Source of the DNA: an uncultured Flavobacterium sp.
GTDB lineage: Bacteria > Bacteroidota > Bacteroidia > Flavobacteriales > Flavobacteriaceae
Assembly (NCBI RefSeq): GCF_951805225.1
Contig: NZ_OX638201.1
Span: 3,658,001-3,722,000 of the forward strand
Direction: 5' to 3'
DNA: 64,000 nt
Below the pieces are notes generated by a model. That model was not told the origin of the DNA. It worked only from the letters and a program-made list of their open reading frames with translations, and did not search any database. How positions within the stretch are numbered: position 1 is the first letter of the stretch; each line of letters starts with the position of its first letter. Position numbers and translations under genes: made by a program. Of this stretch, positions 44,098 through 53,237 are shown in pieces.

Positions 44098-44964
44098 ATG
44101 GAAACAGTCATTGAAAATATACCAACTGGAAAACCTAAATGGTTAAAAGTAAAACTTCCAATTGGACAAAAATATACTGAACTACGTGGTTTGGTTGATA
44201 AATACAGCTTAAATACTATTTGTACCTCAGGAAGTTGTCCTAATATGGGCGAATGTTGGGGAGAAGGAACGGCAACATTTATGATTTTAGGAAATGTTTG
44301 TACGCGTTCTTGCGGATTTTGCGGGGTTAAAACCGGAAGACCTGAAACCGTAGATTGGGACGAACCGGAAAAAGTAGCTCGTTCTATAAAAATCATGAAC
44401 ATCAAACACGCTGTAATTACAAGTGTTGACAGAGATGATTTAAAAGATGGCGGTTCTATTATCTGGATTGAAACTGTAAAAGCAATTCGTAGAATGAACC
44501 CAAATACTACTCTTGAAACTTTAATTCCTGATTTTCAAGGAATCGAAAGAAATCTTGATCGAATTGTAGAAGCAAATCCTGAAGTAGTTTCGCATAATGT
44601 TGAAACGGTTCGTCGTTTAACTCGCGAAGTTCGTATTCAGGCAAAATATGATCGTAGCTTAGAAGTTTTACGCTATTTGAAAGAAAAAGGAATCAACAGA
44701 ACTAAATCAGGAATTATGCTTGGATTAGGCGAAACTGAAGAGGAAGTTTTTCAAACTATGACAGATTTACGCAATGCAAATGTTGACGTTGTTACTATTG
44801 GTCAATACCTACAGCCAAGTAAAAAACACTTACCAGTTAAAGAATTTATCACGCCAGAACAATTTGCCAAGTATGAAAAATTTGGTCTTGAATTAGGTTT
44901 CCGTCATGTTGAAAGTGGGCCTTTAGTTCGTTCTTCATACAAAGCACAAAAACATATTTTATAA
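44098..44964 (+). CDS. lipA: Lipoyl synthase (radical SAM)
   Basis: This 288-residue enzyme inserts two sulfurs into octanoyl groups on lipoyl domains. The auxiliary cluster cysteines are in CTSGSCPNMGECWG near residue 41 and the radical SAM triad in CTRSCGFCGVKTG near 69. The C-terminal SGPLVRSSYKAQKH keeps the conserved serine ligand region. Length matches the family. GAPDH follows after a large hairpin, so joint transcription is doubtful. Confidence 0.97.
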   Translation: METVIENIPTGKPKWLKVKLPIGQKYTELRGLVDKYSLNTICTSGSCPNMGECWGEGTATFMILGNVCTRSCGFCGVKTGRPETVDWDEPEKVARSIKIMNIKHAVITSVDRDDLKDGGSIIWIETVKAIRRMNPNTTLETLIPDFQGIERNLDRIVEANPEVVSHNVETVRRLTREVRIQAKYDRSLEVLRYLKEKGINRTKSGIMLGLGETEEEVFQTMTDLRNANVDVVTIGQYLQPSKKHLPVKEFITPEQFAKYEKFGLELGFRHVESGPLVRSSYKAQKHIL

Positions 44965-44980
44965 AAAGTTTATTTGTTAA

Positions 44981-45024
44981 CTGTTTAATCGTTTAATCGT
45001 ATTTACAATTAAACGATTAAACAG
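44981..45024. repeat. Inverted repeat of GTTTAATCG units between lipA and GAPDH
   Basis: CTGTTTAATCGTTTAAT (44981-44997) and its perfect 17-base complement (45008-45024) form a stem with a 10-base loop. Outer TTATTTGTT and AACAAATAA words could extend it. It may end lipA transcription; the GAPDH start follows 29 bases later. Confidence 0.8.
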
Positions 45025-45053
45025 CTGAACGATTAAACAAATAAATAAAAAAC

Positions 45054-46052
45054 TTGAAAACTAGAATTGCTATCAACGGTTTTGGAAGAATTGGAAGAAA
45101 TCTATTCCGTCTTCTTATAAACCATCCCCAAATAGAAGTCGTTGCAATTAATGATATTGCAGATAACAGAACCATGTCGCATTTGATAAAATACGACAGT
45201 ATTCACGGTGTTTTACCCTATAAAGTTAGTCATGATGACGAGGGTATTATTGTTGAAGGAAAACATTATTTGTTCTTTCATGAAAAAAGTATTTCGAATT
45301 TAGACTGGAAAAGTCATGATATTGATTTCGTGATCGAGTCTACCGGAAAATACAAAACGCATGAAGAATTAAATGCACATATCGAAGCTGGAGCTAAAAA
45401 AGTAATACTTTCTGCTCCATCAGAAGTTGATACTATAAAAACAGTAGTTCTTGGTGTAAATGAAAATATCCTCGATGGAACTGAAAATATTGTTTCGAAT
45501 GCAAGTTGCACGACAAATAATGCTGCTCCAATGATAAAAATCATCGATGAATTGTGCGGAATTGAGCAAGCTTACATCACAACAATACATTCATATACAA
45601 CAGACCAAAGTCTTCACGACCAGCCACATAAGGACTTGCGACGCGCAAGAGGTGCAAGTCAGTCGATTGTTCCAACAACTACGGGTGCAGCTAAGGCATT
45701 AACAAAAATTTTTCCTAAATTGCATCATAAAATCGGAGGTTGCGGAATTCGTGTTCCGGTTCCAGATGGTTCCCTGACAGACATAACATTTAATGTAAAA
45801 CGCGCTGTTACGATTGAAGAAATTAATAACGCATTTGAAAAAGCCTCAAAAACAAATTTAAAAGGAATATTAGATTACACAGAAGATCCAATCGTTTCTG
45901 TTGATGTAATTGGCAATACACATTCGTGCTTATTTGACGCGCAACTAACATCTGTCATTGACAAAATGGTAAAAGTTGTGGGTTGGTACGATAATGAAAT
46001 TGGCTATTCATCAAGATTAATAGATTTGATTTTACTAATAAAGAAAACGTAG
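45054..46052 (+). CDS. Type I glyceraldehyde-3-phosphate dehydrogenase
   Basis: A 332-residue glycolytic enzyme with the NAD loop INGFGRIGRN (residues 6-15), IDFVIESTGKY, the catalytic cysteine near residue 152 in SNASCTTNN, TTTGAAKALTKIFP and WYDNEIGYSSRL. The start is TTG: an in-frame TAA lies 12 bases upstream and no ATG fits. The acidic residue after the second strand (NDIAD) fits NAD preference. Whether it is the main or a second GAPDH cannot be told from the window. A kinase gene follows after 26 bases. Confidence 0.95.
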   Translation: MKTRIAINGFGRIGRNLFRLLINHPQIEVVAINDIADNRTMSHLIKYDSIHGVLPYKVSHDDEGIIVEGKHYLFFHEKSISNLDWKSHDIDFVIESTGKYKTHEELNAHIEAGAKKVILSAPSEVDTIKTVVLGVNENILDGTENIVSNASCTTNNAAPMIKIIDELCGIEQAYITTIHSYTTDQSLHDQPHKDLRRARGASQSIVPTTTGAAKALTKIFPKLHHKIGGCGIRVPVPDGSLTDITFNVKRAVTIEEINNAFEKASKTNLKGILDYTEDPIVSVDVIGNTHSCLFDAQLTSVIDKMVKVVGWYDNEIGYSSRLIDLILLIKKT

Positions 46053-46078
46053 AATTCATTGTAAAAGCATTGCCATAC

Positions 46079-48250
46079 ATGAAATATCATCTTTTTATTC
46101 TTGTTTGTTTTTTTAATTCATTTTTGTATTCTCAAACTAAAAAGAGTACAGATAGCATTTCCTATTATAACAAACTGGTAAACAAGAATCTTAATAAAAA
46201 AGAATATAATCAGGCGGTCTTTTACACTAAAAAATCAATCGATTTTTGCGAAACTAATCATAAAACAGAGAATTTAGCTAATCAGACTTTTAAGCTTGGT
46301 AAAATTTATTACGGTCAAAAAAAATACGAAGAAGCACTAAAAAACTTCCACAAAAGTATTTCCTATTTTGATGATGTAAATCCAACTTGTACCAAAGTAT
46401 TGGCGCTTCATTATATTGGCGTAACCAATACTGCAAAAGGAGATCATAAAACTGCTGAGATTTATTATAAAAAAGCAGATGATCTTTTAAAACAGCTTAA
46501 TATTACCGATCATGCAGAGGTCTTAAGTTATCAGAAAGCAATAGCACTAAAAACAAGTAAAAACTTGCCTTTGGCCGCAAAATCTTTTCAGAAAATAATT
46601 AAAAAACCAGATAATCCTTCACTTCAAAAAACAAAAATTGACGCTTATTATCAACTTGGTTTAATCGAAACACAACTAAAACGAAACGATTCTGCCATAA
46701 TTTATTTTGATCGCGCTTTAGATTATAATGCCAAAACTAATAATCTGGCTCAAAAATCTAAAATCGTCTTAGGAATTAGCGAATATTATAAGCGAAATAA
46801 AAACTATGATCTCGCCTATTCTTATTTAGACGAACATTATCAAATAGAAAATTATCTGTTAAAGTTAAAAAACGCAAAGATTGATCTTAATGAATTCGAG
46901 AAATTCAAAAAAAATCAATCTTTAAATAATACGCTTAAACGCGAAAGTGAAGAAAAAATTCAGCTGAAAACATATCGTTATTCAAAACTTGTGAGTATTC
47001 TAGCTATTGCACTTATTTCGATTTTATCGCTTTTGAGTTTAGCTTTATATAAAAATAATATTATTCGAAATCAAAATAATTTACTTCTAAGAGAAAAAAA
47101 CAAAGAACTTATTCTGGCAAAAAATAAAGCCGAAAAAGCATCAAAAGCCAGATCAGAATTTCTATCAACTGTAAGTCATGAACTGCGGACGCCTTTGAAC
47201 GCCATAAACGGAATCACACATTTATTACTGGAAGACAATCCTAAAAAAACACAATTAAAATATCTCGAGTCTCTAAAATTCTCCGGAAATTACCTCACTA
47301 CTTTTATTAATGAAATTCTTGAAATCAACAAAATCGATTCGACTAAAGTTGAAATAGAAAACATTAGCTTCAATCTTAAAGAATTATTATTCAACATTCA
47401 GAGTTCTCTGAAAGAATTAGCGACAGCCAATAAAAATTATTTTAATCTGGAAATTGACAAAACAATTCCGGATAATTTAATTGGCGATCCGACCAAGCTA
47501 TCGCAAATCATATTAAACTTAATAAACAACGCTTTAAAATTTACGCAAAACGGAAACGTAAATGTTATTGCAAAATTATATGCTCAGGAAGACGATATCG
47601 CAACTGTTTATTTTGAAATCGTTGACACCGGAATTGGAATTCCTGAAGATAAATTACAAACTGTTTTTGAAAGTTTCTCTCAAGGATCAATTGAGGTTAA
47701 TAGAAAATATGGCGGAACCGGATTGGGTCTTACCATTGTAAAAAAATTAATTGAACTTTTGGGCGGAGAAATAAAACTAAAAAGTGAAGTAGGAAAGGGA
47801 TCTACTTTTACCTTCAAACTAAATTTTAAAATCAACAACGAACCATTGGAAGTAGTCGAAGAAACCAAACCTTATAATGACAAGCAACTAAAACACAAAT
47901 CGATTTTATTGATTGAAGACAACAAAATCAATCAAATGATTACCCGAAAAATGCTTGAAAACAAAGCGATTTGTTGCGAAATTCTCGACAATGGTGAAGA
48001 CGCTGTAGAACTTTTGAAAGTCAAACGTTTCGACATGATTTTAATGGATGTTCATTTACCTGGAATAAACGGAACGACAGCCACACAACAAATCAGGGAA
48101 TTTGATAAAACGACTCCAATTATTGCACTGACAGCAATTTCGCTTGACGAAAACAGAGATATGCTTCTATCTTTTGGAATGAATGATGTTATAACAAAAC
48201 CATTTGTTCCAGACGAATTTTACAGCACAATTGCGAAGTTTTTTGATTAA
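46079..48250 (+). CDS. Hybrid sensor histidine kinase with TPR sensor and response-regulator domain
   Basis: A 723-residue signalling protein. I use the ATG at 46079 (MKYHLFILVCFFNSFLYSQ), which gives a full signal peptide; a TTG nine bases earlier is less likely. The periplasmic part (about residues 20-290) is built of TPR-like repeats. A membrane helix follows near 300-325 and a coiled linker to 355. The kinase core has His367 in SHELRTPLNAING, NLINNALKFTQNG, DTGIGIPEDKL and GGTGLGLTIVKKL. The receiver domain (about 610-720) has the phospho-Asp657 in LMDVHLPG and Lys in ITKPF. No DNA-binding output is present, so phosphate probably passes to another protein. Confidence 0.93.
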   Translation: MKYHLFILVCFFNSFLYSQTKKSTDSISYYNKLVNKNLNKKEYNQAVFYTKKSIDFCETNHKTENLANQTFKLGKIYYGQKKYEEALKNFHKSISYFDDVNPTCTKVLALHYIGVTNTAKGDHKTAEIYYKKADDLLKQLNITDHAEVLSYQKAIALKTSKNLPLAAKSFQKIIKKPDNPSLQKTKIDAYYQLGLIETQLKRNDSAIIYFDRALDYNAKTNNLAQKSKIVLGISEYYKRNKNYDLAYSYLDEHYQIENYLLKLKNAKIDLNEFEKFKKNQSLNNTLKRESEEKIQLKTYRYSKLVSILAIALISILSLLSLALYKNNIIRNQNNLLLREKNKELILAKNKAEKASKARSEFLSTVSHELRTPLNAINGITHLLLEDNPKKTQLKYLESLKFSGNYLTTFINEILEINKIDSTKVEIENISFNLKELLFNIQSSLKELATANKNYFNLEIDKTIPDNLIGDPTKLSQIILNLINNALKFTQNGNVNVIAKLYAQEDDIATVYFEIVDTGIGIPEDKLQTVFESFSQGSIEVNRKYGGTGLGLTIVKKLIELLGGEIKLKSEVGKGSTFTFKLNFKINNEPLEVVEETKPYNDKQLKHKSILLIEDNKINQMITRKMLENKAICCEILDNGEDAVELLKVKRFDMILMDVHLPGINGTTATQQIREFDKTTPIIALTAISLDENRDMLLSFGMNDVITKPFVPDEFYSTIAKFFD

Positions 48251-48274
48251 TTTTTTTCTTTAAGCTCTTAGTTG

Positions 48275-49303
48275 CTAAGATTCTAAGCCTCTAAATTTCT
48301 TGACATACTCCAAAATTGTTGCGTCAAAATTTTGCTGATGTTTGATAAACGTACTTTTAATTGGCAGATAATACAATTGCGAAACGAGTTTAGAATCTTT
48401 TAAGCGCACATAATCTTTCTCAGTTGTAATGATTTTTTTGTTCTGCGCCTTATTCTGAATCGAATCTAAATCAGAATCTAAAAAATTATGATGATCCGGA
48501 AAAATCAGGCATTCATCTTTTTCATTTTTTAAATAATCAAAAAATGGAGTTGGTTTTGCGATTCCAGCCAAAAGCAATTTAGGTTCATTTTTAATTTCGT
48601 TTACAGCAATTTTTTCTTCTTTGCCATAAATTGCATCGTCATAATCGATAAATGTAAAATACGATTGTTGCGAACAACTAAGTTTCAGTTTTAACCTGAT
48701 TTCTTCTTGCTTTTCATCCGATAAATCTTTTGGACATTTTGTTACCACGATGATATTGGCACGGTTTACTCCGCTTCTGCTTTCACGCAAATTTCCGGTT
48801 GGAAGCATAAAATCATCGGCATACAAATCACCATAAGAAGTCAGTAAAATATAAAATCCTGCTTTTACTTTTCGATGTTGATAAGCATCATCCAATAAAA
48901 TTACCTGAGGTTTTTCTTGCTGCGAAAGTAATTGCGTAATCCCGTTTGTTCTGTCAGCATCAACTGCAACCTGAATATTTGGAAACTTTTGATAAAATTG
49001 AAACGGTTCATCACCCAAAATTTCGGCATTTGAAGTTGGACCAGCCAAAACAAAACCTTCAGATTTTCGTTTATAACCACGGCTTAAAGTCGCAACTTTA
49101 TATTGATCAGACAATAACCGAATGAGATATTCGATTTGAGGAGTTTTACCAGTTCCGCCAACGCTCAGATTTCCAACAGCAATAACCGGAATATCAAATG
49201 AAGTTGATTTCAGAAGTCCTTTATCAAAAAGAAAATTCCTGATTGAAGTAATGAATCCGTATAAGATGGCAAACGGAAAAAGTATTTTTCGAAGTAAGTT
49301 CAT
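48275..49303 (-). CDS. lpxK: Tetraacyldisaccharide 4'-kinase
   Basis: This 342-residue inner-membrane kinase phosphorylates the lipid A precursor at the 4' position. A hydrophobic N-terminus (LRKILFPFAILYGFITSIRNF) is followed by the P-loop region VGNLSVGGTGKTPQIEYL near residue 43. DEPFQFYQKFP and LLDDAYQHRKV with the conserved Asp-Asp and His are near 105 and 137, and HHNFLDSDLDSI near 275. Length is usual. It converges on the histidine kinase gene with a 24-base gap and lies 4 bases from the toxin gene. Confidence 0.94.
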   Translation of the reverse strand: MNLLRKILFPFAILYGFITSIRNFLFDKGLLKSTSFDIPVIAVGNLSVGGTGKTPQIEYLIRLLSDQYKVATLSRGYKRKSEGFVLAGPTSNAEILGDEPFQFYQKFPNIQVAVDADRTNGITQLLSQQEKPQVILLDDAYQHRKVKAGFYILLTSYGDLYADDFMLPTGNLRESRSGVNRANIIVVTKCPKDLSDEKQEEIRLKLKLSCSQQSYFTFIDYDDAIYGKEEKIAVNEIKNEPKLLLAGIAKPTPFFDYLKNEKDECLIFPDHHNFLDSDLDSIQNKAQNKKIITTEKDYVRLKDSKLVSQLYYLPIKSTFIKHQQNFDATILEYVKKFRGLES

Positions 49304-49307
49304 AAAG

Positions 49308-49589
49308 TTATTTATCAGAATAATGTCCCATCGCAGAAATCACAAAAACGGTTACAATTTCGTCTTCAATACGATAAATTAATCGATCTTTTTGATTGAT
49401 TCGTCTTGACCAAAGACCTGAATATTCATGTTTTAATTGTTCAGGATTTCCAAAACCCTGATCTGGATTTTCTGACAGTTCAATTAAAATTTTAGCAATA
49501 TTTTTAATTGAAATTTTATTTCCTGATTTTTTATGTTTTTCAATATCTTGATTTGCGATTTTAGTTACTTCAACCCTAAACTTCCCCAT
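49308..49589 (-). CDS. YoeB/Txe-family mRNA-interferase toxin
   Basis: A 93-residue RelE-superfamily toxin of the YoeB/Txe type. Features visible are KHKKSGNKISIKNIAKILIELSENP, then GFGNPEQLKHEYSGLWSRRINQKDRLIYRIED, and a C-terminal ISAMGHYSDK with the His-Tyr motif near the active site. Such toxins cut mRNA at the ribosome and are held by an upstream antitoxin. Here the antitoxin frame overlaps the toxin start by 25 bases on the same strand, the usual layout. Confidence 0.88.
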   Translation of the reverse strand: MGKFRVEVTKIANQDIEKHKKSGNKISIKNIAKILIELSENPDQGFGNPEQLKHEYSGLWSRRINQKDRLIYRIEDEIVTVFVISAMGHYSDK

Positions 49590-49819
49590 ATATCTTTTGG
49601 ATCTAGCGTTGTAGTTTCGCCATTTTTAATATTTTCTTCTGCTTTTTTAACCTTTTCAATAAATTCTGAACTATATATGCTTTGTTCCTCGTTAACTTGT
49701 CCATAAGCATCTGTTTCAATAATTTCAATTTCCTCAAAACCTTTAAAACTATCAAACATGGCGATAAAGGCTTTCCCTATCTTAGTTCGTTCGTTTATTT
49801 TTATGGTTAGCGTTTTCAT
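49565..49819 (-). CDS. Antitoxin partner of the YoeB-like toxin
   Basis: An 84-residue acidic protein. I use the internal ATG (MKTLTIKINERTKIGKAF) because the first frame adds only six residues. The beta-rich head may bind DNA as a dimer, while the tail, with EFIEKVKKAEENIKNGETTTLDPKDIWGSLGLK, looks like the toxin-wrapping segment found in such antitoxins. The DxxDxW stretch is common in antitoxins of this size in Bacteroidota by my recollection. The exact antitoxin family is not certain. Confidence 0.78.
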   Translation of the reverse strand: MKTLTIKINERTKIGKAFIAMFDSFKGFEEIEIIETDAYGQVNEEQSIYSSEFIEKVKKAEENIKNGETTTLDPKDIWGSLGLK

Positions 49820-50031
49820 GATTCTTGATTTAAACACAAAGATACAAAATTAGTAATACGTGAAATACTTGCAATACGATAGTACCAATTTGCATAAAAC
49901 AATATCTCTCAAATATTTTAAAGTTGATACCTTTATTCGTTAATTTGTTTTACGAATTTGTTTCAGATTTCAAGATTTTCTCAACAACATGAAACTTGAA
50001 ACAAATAAAACCTGAAACAAAAAGCAAAAAA

Positions 50032-51126
50032 ATGAAAATCAAAAATATAATAGAAGTTCTCGAAGAAATGGCACCTTTGGCTTACGCCGAAGATTTTGAC
50101 AATGTTGGACTTTTAGCCGGTAATGCTGAAACTGAAAGTACAGGAGTTTTAGTTTGCCACGATGCTTTAGAAAATGTAATTGAAGAAGCTATTGCTAAAA
50201 ATTGCAATCTTGTGGTTTGTTTTCACCCTATTTTATTCTCGGGAATTAAAAAAATTACAGGCAAAAACTATGTGGAACGTGCTATTTTGAAAGCGATCAA
50301 AAATGACATTGCCATTTATGCCGTTCATACCGCTCTGGATAATCATTCGGCTGGAGTTAATAAAATATTTTGTGATGCTTTAGGCTTAACGAATACTAAA
50401 GTTTTGATTCCAAAACAAAGCTTCATTCAAAAATTAGTTACCTATACAATTCCGGATAATTCAGAAAAAGTACGTAATGCAATGTTTGATGCAGGTGCAG
50501 GAACTATTGGAAATTATGACAATTGCAGTTTTAATACTGAAGGCTTTTTTACCTTTAAAGGAAATGAAAACAGTAATCCTGTAATTGGAGAAAAAGGAAA
50601 ATTACATACCGGAACTGAAATAAAAATTGAAGTTGTTTTTGAAAAATACTTACAATCTAAAATTTTAAAGGCTCTTTTTGCAAATCATATTTATGAAGAA
50701 GTCGCTTATGAAATTTATGATCTTCAAAATTCACATCAAAATATTGGACTAGGAATGATTGGGGAATTTGAAACTGAAATGGACGAAAAAGAGTTTCTGA
50801 TTTTTGTAAAAGATAAAATGATTGCCGATGGAATTCGTCATTCTTCCTTTCTGGGAAAAAAAATTAAGAAAGTAGCCGTTTTGGGCGGTTCAGGAAGTTT
50901 TGCCATAAAAAATGCAATTATGGCTGGAGCCGATGCTTTTTTGACTGCCGATTTAAAATACCATCAGTTTTATGAAGCTGAAAACCGACTACTTTTAGCC
51001 GATATTGGTCATTTTGAGAGCGAACGCTATACAAAAAACTATATTGTTGATTATCTTCGAAAAAAAATCCTTAATTTTGCAATCATTTTATCAGAAGAAA
51101 ATACAAATCCAGTTAAGTACTTATAG
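50032..51126 (+). CDS. Nif3-like dinuclear metal center protein with PII-like insert
   Basis: A 364-residue Nif3/YbgI family protein. I begin at MKIKNIIEVLEEMAPLAYAEDFDNVGLLAG, the conserved N-terminus; the 12 residues before it come from an inverted-repeat region. Metal-site motifs are NVGLL, VVCFHPILFSGIKKITG, AVHTALDNHSAGVN and the late LLADIGHFESE. The central 140 residues (LVTYTIPDNSEKVRNAMFDAGAGTIGNY...) form the PII-like insert seen in the YqfO group. The activity is unsettled; the older GTP cyclohydrolase label is doubtful. A coiled-coil zinc-ribbon-family gene follows by 3 bases, a widely kept pair. Confidence 0.92.
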   Translation: MKIKNIIEVLEEMAPLAYAEDFDNVGLLAGNAETESTGVLVCHDALENVIEEAIAKNCNLVVCFHPILFSGIKKITGKNYVERAILKAIKNDIAIYAVHTALDNHSAGVNKIFCDALGLTNTKVLIPKQSFIQKLVTYTIPDNSEKVRNAMFDAGAGTIGNYDNCSFNTEGFFTFKGNENSNPVIGEKGKLHTGTEIKIEVVFEKYLQSKILKALFANHIYEEVAYEIYDLQNSHQNIGLGMIGEFETEMDEKEFLIFVKDKMIADGIRHSSFLGKKIKKVAVLGGSGSFAIKNAIMAGADAFLTADLKYHQFYEAENRLLLADIGHFESERYTKNYIVDYLRKKILNFAIILSEENTNPVKYL

Positions 51127-51129
51127 AAT

Positions 51130-51909
51130 ATGGCGAATACGAAAGAATTAAGTGTTGAGGACAAGTTAAGAGCAATATACGATTTACAGCTTATTGACTC
51201 TAGAATTGACGAAATCAGAAACGTAAGAGGAGAACTTCCTTTAGAAGTGGAAGATTTAGAAGATGAAGTTGCAGGTTTAAGCACTCGTTCAGAGAAACTG
51301 AAAAGTGAACTTGAAGTGATTGAGGATCTTATCAAATCAAAGAAAAATGCGATTGATGAGCACAAAGAGGTTATCAAAAAATACACAAAACAACAAGAAT
51401 CAGTTCGTAATAACAGAGAATTTAATTCTTTGACTAAAGAGGTTGAATTTCAAGAATTAGAAATTCAATTGGCTGAAAAGCAAATCAAAGAAATGAAAGC
51501 TTCTATCGAGCATAAAAAAGAAGTTATTTCTAATTTAAAAGAAAAACTTGATGCTAAAAGCTCTCATTTAAAACACAAAAAAAATGAATTAGATGCGATC
51601 ATGGCAGAAACTCAAAAAGAAGAAATCTTCTTATCTGAGAAATCAGCTGAGTTTTCAGGTCAAATCGAAGAAAGATTATTAGCTGCTTATACTAGAATCA
51701 GAACTAGTGTTCGTAATGGTTTAGCTGTAGTATCTATCGAAAGAGGTGCTTCTGCAGGATCATTCTTCACTATTCCGCCACAAACTCAAGTAGAAATTGC
51801 TTCTAGAAAGAAAATCATTACTGATGAGCATTCTGGAAGAATTTTAGTTGACAGCGCATTAGCTGAAGAAGAAAAAGAAAAAATGGAACAATTGTTCTCT
51901 AAATTCTAA
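51130..51909 (+). CDS. C4-type zinc-ribbon family coiled-coil protein that has lost its cysteines
   Basis: A 259-residue protein related to CT398-like proteins: a long coiled coil (about residues 30-180) and a C-terminal domain that normally is a zinc ribbon. The signature NGLAVVSIERGASAGSFFTIPPQ and ITDEHSGRILVDSAL keeps the fold outline, but the places where family members hold Cys (usually ACGGCF and CEHCGR) are Ala-Ser-Ala-Gly-Ser and Asp-Glu-His-Ser, and the whole protein contains no Cys. It follows the Nif3-like gene by 3 bases. The family is tied to cell-envelope or nucleic-acid functions only loosely. Confidence 0.88.
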   Translation: MANTKELSVEDKLRAIYDLQLIDSRIDEIRNVRGELPLEVEDLEDEVAGLSTRSEKLKSELEVIEDLIKSKKNAIDEHKEVIKKYTKQQESVRNNREFNSLTKEVEFQELEIQLAEKQIKEMKASIEHKKEVISNLKEKLDAKSSHLKHKKNELDAIMAETQKEEIFLSEKSAEFSGQIEERLLAAYTRIRTSVRNGLAVVSIERGASAGSFFTIPPQTQVEIASRKKIITDEHSGRILVDSALAEEEKEKMEQLFSKF

Positions 51910-51915
51910 ACATTT

Positions 51916-51944
51916 AAAATCTCGATTTAATCGGGATTTTTTTT
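51916..51944 (+). terminator. Intrinsic terminator after the zinc-ribbon-family gene
   Basis: AAATCTCGATT and AATCGGGATTT form a stem with one mismatch and a minimal loop, followed by an eight-T run, directly past the stop. Confidence 0.75.
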
Positions 51945-51957
51945 GCTTAAAATTTTC

Positions 51958-52036
51958 CGCCACGAATTTCACCAATTTCACTAATTTTTATATCCTAAGA
52001 ATAAAAATTCGTGCTAAATTTGTGAAATTCGTGGCG
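51958..52036. repeat. CCACGAATT hairpin element, copy 4
   Basis: Arms CGCCACGAATTTCAC (51958-51972) and the exact 15-base complement (52022-52036) enclose further pairing of CTAATTTTTAT with ATAAAAATTCG words. It shares the end words with the elements at 28630 and 30279-30406. Confidence 0.87.
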
Positions 52037-52092
52037 ATATTTTTTAAGAACAGCTTTCGAATAATTATACTTTTATCTTTAAATTATTTATT

Positions 52093-52944
52093 TTGGGAAT
52101 TAAAAAAGGAATTCGTTTCATTACAGTAAAATCAGTTGGACAATATATCAATTTCTTAAGTTATGTTCGTCCACAAAAAGCTGTCGAACTTTCATATGCT
52201 CTTTTTAGCCAACCCAGAATTGGCCGATTACAAAAAGAGAGTTTACCAAAAGTCCTGAAAAATACCGAAACAGAAACGTTTCATCATAACGAACATCATT
52301 TTCAGACGTATATCTGGAAAGGAAACGAAACCAAAATTCTACTTGTTCACGGATGGGAAAGTAACGCGTCTCGCTGGAAAAAAACTTTACCACATCTTCA
52401 AAAATCAGGAAGTACAATCATTGCTATTGACGCGCCTGCGCATGGACAAAGCAGTGGTAAAGAATTTAATGTTCCGCTTTATGCTGAATTCATTAATAAA
52501 GCGGTCGAAAAATATCAGCCTACAATTATTATTGGACATTCTATTGGTGGCGCGGCTTGCGTTTATCACCAATATTTATTTCCAAATACGAGCATTAACA
52601 AAATGGTTATTTTGGGAGCTCCATCAGAATTGAAAACCTTAATTAATAATTACATTTCGATGCTGAGTTTGAATACGAAGATGTTTTCACTTTTAGAAAG
52701 TAAATTCATGAGCCGTTTCAACTTTAAACTGGAAGATTTCTCGGGTCAGAGATTCGCCTCAGAATTTAATGTTGCGGGATTAATTGCACACGATACTTCT
52801 GATAAAATAGTAGCTTTTGAAGAAGGGAAGAAAATTGCCAGTAATTGGAAAAACAGTCAGTTTATCGAAACCAAAGGTTTAGGTCACGGAATGCATGACG
52901 ATGAATTGTATCAGAAGGTTATTGAGTTTTTGTTTTCTTCTTAA
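52093..52944 (+). CDS. Alpha/beta hydrolase
   Basis: A 283-residue hydrolase-fold protein. Nucleophile elbow GHSIGGAA gives Ser near residue 153; the oxyanion side is LLVHGWESNASRWKK near 80; the acid is likely in HDTSDKIV near 237 and the base in LGHGMHDDE near 268. No signal peptide. The start is TTG, the only reasonable initiation codon after the repeat, with weak support. The substrate cannot be inferred; it may be an esterase or thioesterase. Confidence 0.83.
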   Translation: MGIKKGIRFITVKSVGQYINFLSYVRPQKAVELSYALFSQPRIGRLQKESLPKVLKNTETETFHHNEHHFQTYIWKGNETKILLVHGWESNASRWKKTLPHLQKSGSTIIAIDAPAHGQSSGKEFNVPLYAEFINKAVEKYQPTIIIGHSIGGAACVYHQYLFPNTSINKMVILGAPSELKTLINNYISMLSLNTKMFSLLESKFMSRFNFKLEDFSGQRFASEFNVAGLIAHDTSDKIVAFEEGKKIASNWKNSQFIETKGLGHGMHDDELYQKVIEFLFSS

Positions 52945-53001
52945 GGTTCTGAGACACTAAGTCGCTAAGGTTCTAAGTTTTTTCCTTAAAAACGATAGTA
53001 T

Positions 53002-53198
53002 TGTCATTTCGACGAAGGAGAAATCTTCGCAAGTAACTCCGTAAACTAAATCGGCTCGAATTTGCGCACAGTTTAAACCCGACTGGTTTTTAAAACCTGT
53101 CGGGTTTAGCGCCATATGTTCACAGAAGAAACTCCGCAAACTAAATTACCAATCTTTGTCGAGCTGCTTGCGGAGATTCCTCGTTCCTCGGAATGACA
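53002..53198. repeat. TGTCATT-ended intergenic element with internal CCCGAC hairpin
   Basis: Ends TGTCATTTCGACGAAGGAGA... (53002-53033) and the inverted TGTCATTCCGAGGAACGAGG... (53167-53198) match at 27 of 32 positions. Inside lies a hairpin AAACCCGACTGGTTTT / AAAACCTGTCGGGTTT (53075-53107) with 15 of 16 pairs. A short CTAAGGTTCTAAG repeat borders the left side. No transposase gene is present, so it would be a non-autonomous element or REP-like unit. Confidence 0.85.
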
Positions 53199-53237
53199 AA
53201 CTTCATAGAAAATTCCGAAGGCTAAATTTTAAATTAC

